A stretch of 50,801 nt of DNA from an uncultured Alphaproteobacteria bacterium. Its GTDB lineage: Bacteria > Pseudomonadota > Alphaproteobacteria > Caulobacterales > Parvularculaceae. The translations under genes were made by a program, and so were the position numbers. Below the pieces are notes generated by a model. That model did not search any database and was not told the origin of the DNA. It saw only the letters and a program-made list of their open reading frames with translations. Positions within the stretch are counted from its first letter, which is position 1, and the number at the start of each line of letters is the position of its first letter. This document shows, piece by piece, positions 44,832 to 50,801 of the stretch. Location of the stretch: positions 1 through 50,801 of the forward strand of contig CADEDN010000022.1 of NCBI GenBank assembly GCA_902826095.1, written 5' to 3'.

Positions 44832-45866
44832 TCAGTCACGATAGCCGTTCGGGTTTGCGCTCTGCCAGCGCCAATGGTCAGCGCACATGTCCTCGAGCGT
44901 TCGCGTCGCCCGCCATCCGAGCAGGCGCCTTGCCTTGTCGGGCTTGGCGTAGATCTCGGCGATATCGCCTTCCCGGCGCGGCGTCACGTCAAACGGAATG
45001 TCGCGGTTGGAGGCGCGCTTGAAGGCGGCGATCGCTTCAAACACCGAGACGCCGCGGCCGGCGCCGAGATTGAAATCAACAGCGCCCGGCGCCGTTTCGC
45101 GCGCCAGATATTCGATCGCGGCGAGGTGTCCGGCGGCGAGGTCGCAAACATGGATGTAGTCACGGACGCCGGTGCCGTCGCGCGTCGGATAATCGTCGCC
45201 ATAAACCTGAAGTCTGGCGAGTCGGCCGACAGCGACTTGCGCGATATAGGGAAAAAGGTTGTTCGGCACGCCGTTCGGATCTTCTCCGATCTTGCCGGAT
45301 TGATGCGCGCCGACCGGGTTGAAATAGCGAAGATTGCAAATTTTCCATCGTTTTTCGGCGCGCGCGAGATCGCGCAGCATTTCCTCGATGAAAAGCTTTG
45401 TGCGCCCGTAGGGATTGGTCGGGCCGACCGCGCCGGTCTCATCGACGGGGCTTGCATTGAGATCGCCGTAAACGGTCGCCGAAGAAGAAAATACAAGCAG
45501 TCGCGCATCCGATTCTTCAAGCGCGCGAATGAGCGTGAACGTCGCGGGAAGATTGACCGAATAATAGCGAACTGGTTCGGCGACCGATTCGCCGACGGCC
45601 TTGAGGCCGGCGAGATGCACGGCGCCGTGCGGCCGGAAGGCCTTAACTTCCCGGATGATGCGTTCTGAATGCGCCGGATCGGCGAGATCGGCCTCGACAA
45701 GGTTGACGCCCCTGCCAGCGATTTCTTTCACGCGGTCGAGCGCCTGCGGGCATGAGTTGGCGAAATTGTCGATCACCAGCGCGCCATGACCTGCCTGCAG
45801 CAGCTCAACGCAGACATGGCTGCCGATATAGCCCGCGCCGCCGGTGACGACGATACGCTTTGACAT
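44832..45866 (-). CDS. galE: UDP-glucose 4-epimerase
   Basis: Interconverts UDP-glucose and UDP-galactose with NAD. The Rossmann motif TGGAGYIGSHVCVELL is at residues 8-23, and the catalytic Ser/Tyr/Lys triad is in FSSSATVYG and NPYGRTKLF. Later blocks LRYFNPVGAH and RDGTGVRDYIHVCDLA are typical. The start overlaps the manC stop by one base (TGATG), so galE is translationally coupled to manC. It probably supplies surface polysaccharide sugars. Confidence 0.96.
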   Translation of the reverse strand: MSKRIVVTGGAGYIGSHVCVELLQAGHGALVIDNFANSCPQALDRVKEIAGRGVNLVEADLADPAHSERIIREVKAFRPHGAVHLAGLKAVGESVAEPVRYYSVNLPATFTLIRALEESDARLLVFSSSATVYGDLNASPVDETGAVGPTNPYGRTKLFIEEMLRDLARAEKRWKICNLRYFNPVGAHQSGKIGEDPNGVPNNLFPYIAQVAVGRLARLQVYGDDYPTRDGTGVRDYIHVCDLAAGHLAAIEYLARETAPGAVDFNLGAGRGVSVFEAIAAFKRASNRDIPFDVTPRREGDIAEIYAKPDKARRLLGWRATRTLEDMCADHWRWQSANPNGYRD

Positions 45867-46933
45867 CAGAGCAATTCCTCGCGCTTGGCCGCCTTCAGAT
45901 GATCGACGATTATTTTGACTTCCTGCGCGCGCGGTCTTGGAACGACAAGCACCGCGTCGCCGGTCGCCACGATGATGAGATCCTCAACGCCGATGGCGGC
46001 GATCGTCGGCCCGTCAGTGCGAATGATTGTGCGCTTGCAGTCAACCGAAATGATCCGTTGATCATCCGCCGCTGGAGAAATCGCCGTCCACGAACCGATA
46101 TCGCTCCACCCCGCCTCGACCGGCCCGACGACCGCCGCCCGCTTTGTTTTCTCCATGACGGCGTAGTCGATAGAATCCGACGGACATAAAGCAAACCGCG
46201 ACGCGTCGAGTTTTAGGACCGCGCCGTCCTTGCGGGCCCCTTGCAACGCCGCAGTCGCCTCGCTCCGGATCGTCGGCGCATGTATGTCGAGTTCGCCGGA
46301 CATCGCATCCGGCGAATAAAGGAAAATTCCAGCGTTCCAAAAGTGCCGGCCGCCTTTCAGATAGCGCGCGGCGGTTTCGGCGTCAGGCTTTTCGCGGAAC
46401 GCCGCGACCTCCGCAACGCCCGGCGCAATAGCGGCGCCTGCTTCAATATAGCCGTAACCTGTGTGAGCCTCGGTCGGACCAATGCCAAATGTGACGATCG
46501 CCCCTTTTGATGCGGCCGCAGCGCCCCTTGCGACCGCGGCGCGGAAGCCGGCGCCGTCGGCGATGTGGTGATCGGCGGGCGCCAGCAAGGTCAGCGCGTC
46601 GGCGCCGTTGGCGGACGTCCATGCCGCCGCGACGGCGGCGACGGCCGCCGTATTGCGCGCCATCGGCTCGATAATGATCGCAGCCGCGGCGATCCCGATT
46701 TCAGCGAGCTGCGTGCGGATCAGCGCTTCATGCACGGCGCCCGCGATGATCACGGGCGGCAGAAAATCGACGTCGGCGTCGCCGGAAAACCGTGCTACGG
46801 TTTCCTGAAACAGCGAGCGGCTCGTCACGAGCGGCAGAAACTGTTTGGGGCGCGCCGCGCGCGACATCGGCCACAACCTTGTGCCCACGCCGCCTGACAT
46901 GATCACCGGCTGAATGATCGCCCGTCTGGTCAT
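45866..46933 (-). CDS. manC: Mannose-1-phosphate guanylyltransferase
   Basis: Makes GDP-mannose from mannose 1-phosphate and GTP. The nucleotidyltransferase motif is PVIMSGGVGTRLWPMSR, followed by PKQFLPL, EPMARNTAAV, FREKPDAETAARYL and FWNAGIFLYS. At 355 residues it has only the guanylyltransferase domain; the C-terminal phosphomannose-isomerase cupin of bifunctional enzymes is absent. The adjacent AGE epimerase may supply the isomerase step. The ATG at 46933 overlaps the AGE stop by one base. Confidence 0.93.
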   Translation of the reverse strand: MTRRAIIQPVIMSGGVGTRLWPMSRAARPKQFLPLVTSRSLFQETVARFSGDADVDFLPPVIIAGAVHEALIRTQLAEIGIAAAAIIIEPMARNTAAVAAVAAAWTSANGADALTLLAPADHHIADGAGFRAAVARGAAAASKGAIVTFGIGPTEAHTGYGYIEAGAAIAPGVAEVAAFREKPDAETAARYLKGGRHFWNAGIFLYSPDAMSGELDIHAPTIRSEATAALQGARKDGAVLKLDASRFALCPSDSIDYAVMEKTKRAAVVGPVEAGWSDIGSWTAISPAADDQRIISVDCKRTIIRTDGPTIAAIGVEDLIIVATGDAVLVVPRPRAQEVKIIVDHLKAAKREELL

Positions 46934-48069
46934 CAAGATTGCCTATGCCGGCTTTCGGCGGCCAGGGAAACCGCTTCGTGGATATGATAGAGGATGCTCG
47001 CCGGCACGTCCTTGGCGACGGGCGCGCCTTCGATGTCATACTCGTCGCACCAGAGACCCTGCGTCTCCTGATCGAAGTAGGTCTGAAAGAGGGCGTCTAT
47101 CAGGTCGGCGGCGTCCGACCCCGCTTGCTCGTCGCCGTCGCCGGCGAGAACGCAGGCGGCGCGCAGATGTTCCGTCTGCGGCCAAAGCCTTCGGCCTGCC
47201 CTAACGGTCCCGCGAAGCGAGGCTTCGTTGGGCAGGAATACCGATCCTTCCACCCGCATCGCGCGCGCGACCTCGTAAAGTTGACGTTTCGCCGGCTCCT
47301 GATCGGCGCCGGAAAGGCGTTGATGCTGGTCAAGCAGGAAGACCCACTCCATCATGTGCCCCGGCTCAAGCCGGTCGCTGACCTTGTCGATGATCGTCCA
47401 GTCATCATTGAAGAACTCGCGGACGACCGCATTTTGGCGATCGAAGAATCGAGATTCGAACAGAGCCGCGATCGCTTGCGCGCGCGCAAGAAACGACGTG
47501 TCGCCCGTCGCCTCATGGAGCGCCATCAACGCTTCAAAAAGATGCATATGCGGGTTTTGCCGGCGCGGCAGCCCGCCGCGATCGTTCTCGCGATAGCCGC
47601 CATGGGGCGACGCGAATTCGCGATCGAGAAACGTCAACACGCGATCGGCGATGATGCGCGCCTTGTCGTCCTTTGTCGCCTTGATGCGCGCGGCGCAGGC
47701 GAGAAGAAGGAAGGCCTGATCGTAAAGATCGCGGAGATGATCGGCGACGCCGCCTTCATCGTCGAGCGCATGAACGCAGCCGCGCACGCCGTCCCTTGGA
47801 CATGCCGTCTCAAGGAGTCGGTCGAATCCCCTCGCCGCAATCGCTTCGCCCTGCGGGAGCCAGCCGAGGCGCGCGGCGTCCGTAAAGACGTGGATTTGCC
47901 GGCATTGGACGCGCACGCGTCGCTTCCGCCCGGTCAATGGCCGTCCAGCGAAATCGAGGGCTTCGTAGAATGCGCCGGCGCCGTCGGCAGCCGCGCCGGC
48001 CCAAAGGGGGAGCGCTTTTGTCCGGTGCCAGTCGGTCAGTCGGTCCAAGGCGGCGGCAAGCCGGCTCAT
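46933..48069 (-). CDS. AGE-family epimerase/isomerase
   Basis: A 378-residue (alpha/alpha)6-barrel enzyme of the N-acylglucosamine 2-epimerase family, with blocks RRVRVQCRQIHVFTDAARLG, RQNPHMHLFEALMALHEATG, LEPGHMMEWVFLLDQHQR and RRLWPQTEHLRAA that carry the catalytic histidines and acidic residues. Family members act as GlcNAc 2-epimerases, cellobiose epimerases or mannose(-6-P) isomerases. Coupling to manC makes a mannose-6-phosphate isomerase role the most likely, by inference. ATG at 48069 was chosen; a TTG at 48075 is possible. Confidence 0.88.
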   Translation of the reverse strand: MSRLAAALDRLTDWHRTKALPLWAGAAADGAGAFYEALDFAGRPLTGRKRRVRVQCRQIHVFTDAARLGWLPQGEAIAARGFDRLLETACPRDGVRGCVHALDDEGGVADHLRDLYDQAFLLLACAARIKATKDDKARIIADRVLTFLDREFASPHGGYRENDRGGLPRRQNPHMHLFEALMALHEATGDTSFLARAQAIAALFESRFFDRQNAVVREFFNDDWTIIDKVSDRLEPGHMMEWVFLLDQHQRLSGADQEPAKRQLYEVARAMRVEGSVFLPNEASLRGTVRAGRRLWPQTEHLRAACVLAGDGDEQAGSDAADLIDALFQTYFDQETQGLWCDEYDIEGAPVAKDVPASILYHIHEAVSLAAESRHRQS

Positions 48070-48131
48070 GCGCAAATCGGTCTCGTAGCGGCGGCGAACC
48101 GATTAGAACGGCCGCAGCGGCGCGTCAAAGT

Positions 48132-49958
<1,827 letters not shown>

Positions 49959-50220
49959 GGGTCGTTCATCTTCCCGGGTCGCGCGCTTGTCATATCAAGA
50001 AATGTTGCAGTGCGATACAGCGAGGGAATGCAGCAAGACTGAGACCGTTCGGTCGACGCCGCCCCCGGGCGCGTCTTGCGTCTTGCATTGCGCCGAACGC
50101 TCGACGGACGAGTCCCTCGATGGGACATCAGCGCCGCCCGCATACGCCGCGCGCCATCCTTCGTGACGCAAGGCGTCGCGGAGGGCGACACGGCGAGCGC
50201 CGCCAGGCATGCGGCGCGCG

Positions 50221-50718
50221 TCATCCGGCTTGACTTTCGCGTCTTTCGCGGTCGAGGGTTAACGAAAGTCCCTTTCCCACCCGCCGGCTTTTTTTTATTC
50301 GCGCTAAGCGCTCGCCGACTGCCTTCTTCATGAAGGCGAACATTTCCTCTCGCTCGCGCGGCGAGGCCTCCTTGTAAGTGTAGGCGATGTCGTACCTGGC
50401 GTCGGCGCTTATCCGATAGCGGGGCGAATGGCCATTCGGGCCAGCTTTTTCGCCGTCGCCGGCGAAACGGCAATCCTCGAATATTTCCATGCAATGGGGT
50501 CGATCGGTGTCGGGCGAGGTGAAACAAAGGCATTCAAAGTCGCGGGCGCAAGCGCGATTGTCGCCGCGCGCGCGCAGCCGCTTCGCGAGCAGGGAAGGCA
50601 CGATCACAAAATGCGCATACCATACGACGACGTTTCCGACGGGGTCGTCCTTCCCGAACATATTCAGCGCCGTCTGTTCGAAATTGGGCGGCGCCTTCTT
50701 CAGCGCGAGTTTTTTCAT
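50221..50718 (-). CDS. Small cysteine-containing protein of unknown function
   Basis: A 165-residue soluble protein with a central cysteine cluster (RACARDFECLCFTS; RPHCMEIFEDC) and a charged helical C-terminus (SPREREEMFAFMKKAVGERL). No signal peptide or membrane segment is seen. I do not recognise the family. A clear AAGGAGAA lies 8 bp before the ATG at 50718, supporting a real gene; a TTG at 50721 is too close to matter. An A8 run on the coding strand near codon 145 could be slippage-prone. The 262-bp gap to glmS holds no convincing gene. Confidence 0.7.
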   Translation of the reverse strand: MKKLALKKAPPNFEQTALNMFGKDDPVGNVVVWYAHFVIVPSLLAKRLRARGDNRACARDFECLCFTSPDTDRPHCMEIFEDCRFAGDGEKAGPNGHSPRYRISADARYDIAYTYKEASPREREEMFAFMKKAVGERLARIKKSRRVGKGLSLTLDRERRESQAG

Positions 50719-50801
50719 CAATAGTTCTCCTTCTCCGCGGAATGAGATTCCCGGCAGTTCGCCTTTAGTTCGATAGAAAGGAGAGGTTGCGCGGGGCGCG
50801 G

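Noticed and set aside
49959-50220. Short frames between glmS and the small cysteine protein gene
   Set aside because: Arginine-rich frames without ribosome-binding sites or recognisable motifs; treated as non-coding.

Overview
The window looks like a chromosomal segment of an alphaproteobacterium. Base composition is GC-rich, coding density is high, and the conserved alphaproteobacterial block NDUFA12 - MlaD-like - DUF2155 - aat - accC - accB - aroQ is present (about 19.8-24.4 kb). A class II (B12-dependent) ribonucleotide reductase, an RNase E with an acidic insertion, a bactofilin/M23 peptidase pair, a TipN-like polarity protein and a GTA-type holin point towards Caulobacterales/Hyphomonadaceae or Parvularculales relatives. 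That placement is inference. No insertion sequence, CRISPR array, integrase or plasmid gene was seen; this is core chromosome rather than an island.

Layout. 0-2.6 kb: palindromic intergenic repeats, then a CHASE2/cyclase-like membrane protein whose cyclase catalytic residues look lost. 2.7-6.2 kb: a four-gene Mla-type lipid-transport operon (STAS-MlaE fusion, MlaF, MlaD, auxiliary lipoprotein) with overlapping start/stop codons. 6.0-8.8 kb: an orphan small ORF and a long TipN-like coiled-coil protein. 9.1-12 kb: tRNA-Arg(TCG), an unknown multi-pass membrane protein and a cation/proton antiporter. 12-15.8 kb: helically phased TTATCCC repeats, a GTA-type holin, glycine oxidase ThiO, a signal-less lytic transglycosylase and a membrane-anchored pentapeptide-repeat protein. 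15.9-19.6 kb: NrdJ. 19.8-24.4 kb: the conserved block named above. 24.4-27.7 kb: thiS-thiG, a DsbA-like oxidoreductase and a BepA-like M48 protease. 27.8-31 kb: rne with a leader containing seven predicted hairpins. 31-36.2 kb: amiC-like amidase, PBP1A and prfB with a programmed +1 frameshift. 36.7-38.6 kb: bactofilin and LytM/M23 peptidase. 38.7-43.5 kb: ferritin-like DUF455 protein, Bcp-type peroxiredoxin and a large AsmA/YhdP-like protein. 43.5-50 kb: tyrS and a sugar-nucleotide operon glmS - AGE epimerase - manC - galE. 50.2-50.7 kb: a cysteine-containing protein of unknown function.

Functionally the window is dominated by envelope biogenesis: inter-membrane lipid transport (the Mla operon, a second MCE protein, the AsmA-like protein), outer-membrane protein quality control (M48 protease, DsbA), peptidoglycan synthesis and cleavage (PBP1A, AmiC, M23, transglycosylase, GlmS), cell shape and polarity (bactofilin, TipN-like), and precursors for surface sugars (ManC, AGE epimerase, GalE). 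Housekeeping genes for translation (tyrS, prfB, aat, tRNA-Arg), fatty-acid, thiamine and shikimate synthesis are interspersed. No complete previously undescribed multi-gene system is evident. The items most worth a second look are the apparently dead CHASE2 cyclase, the structured rne leader, the phased TTATCCC array, the orphan ORF beside the Mla operon and the TipN-like gene with a CtrA-like site.
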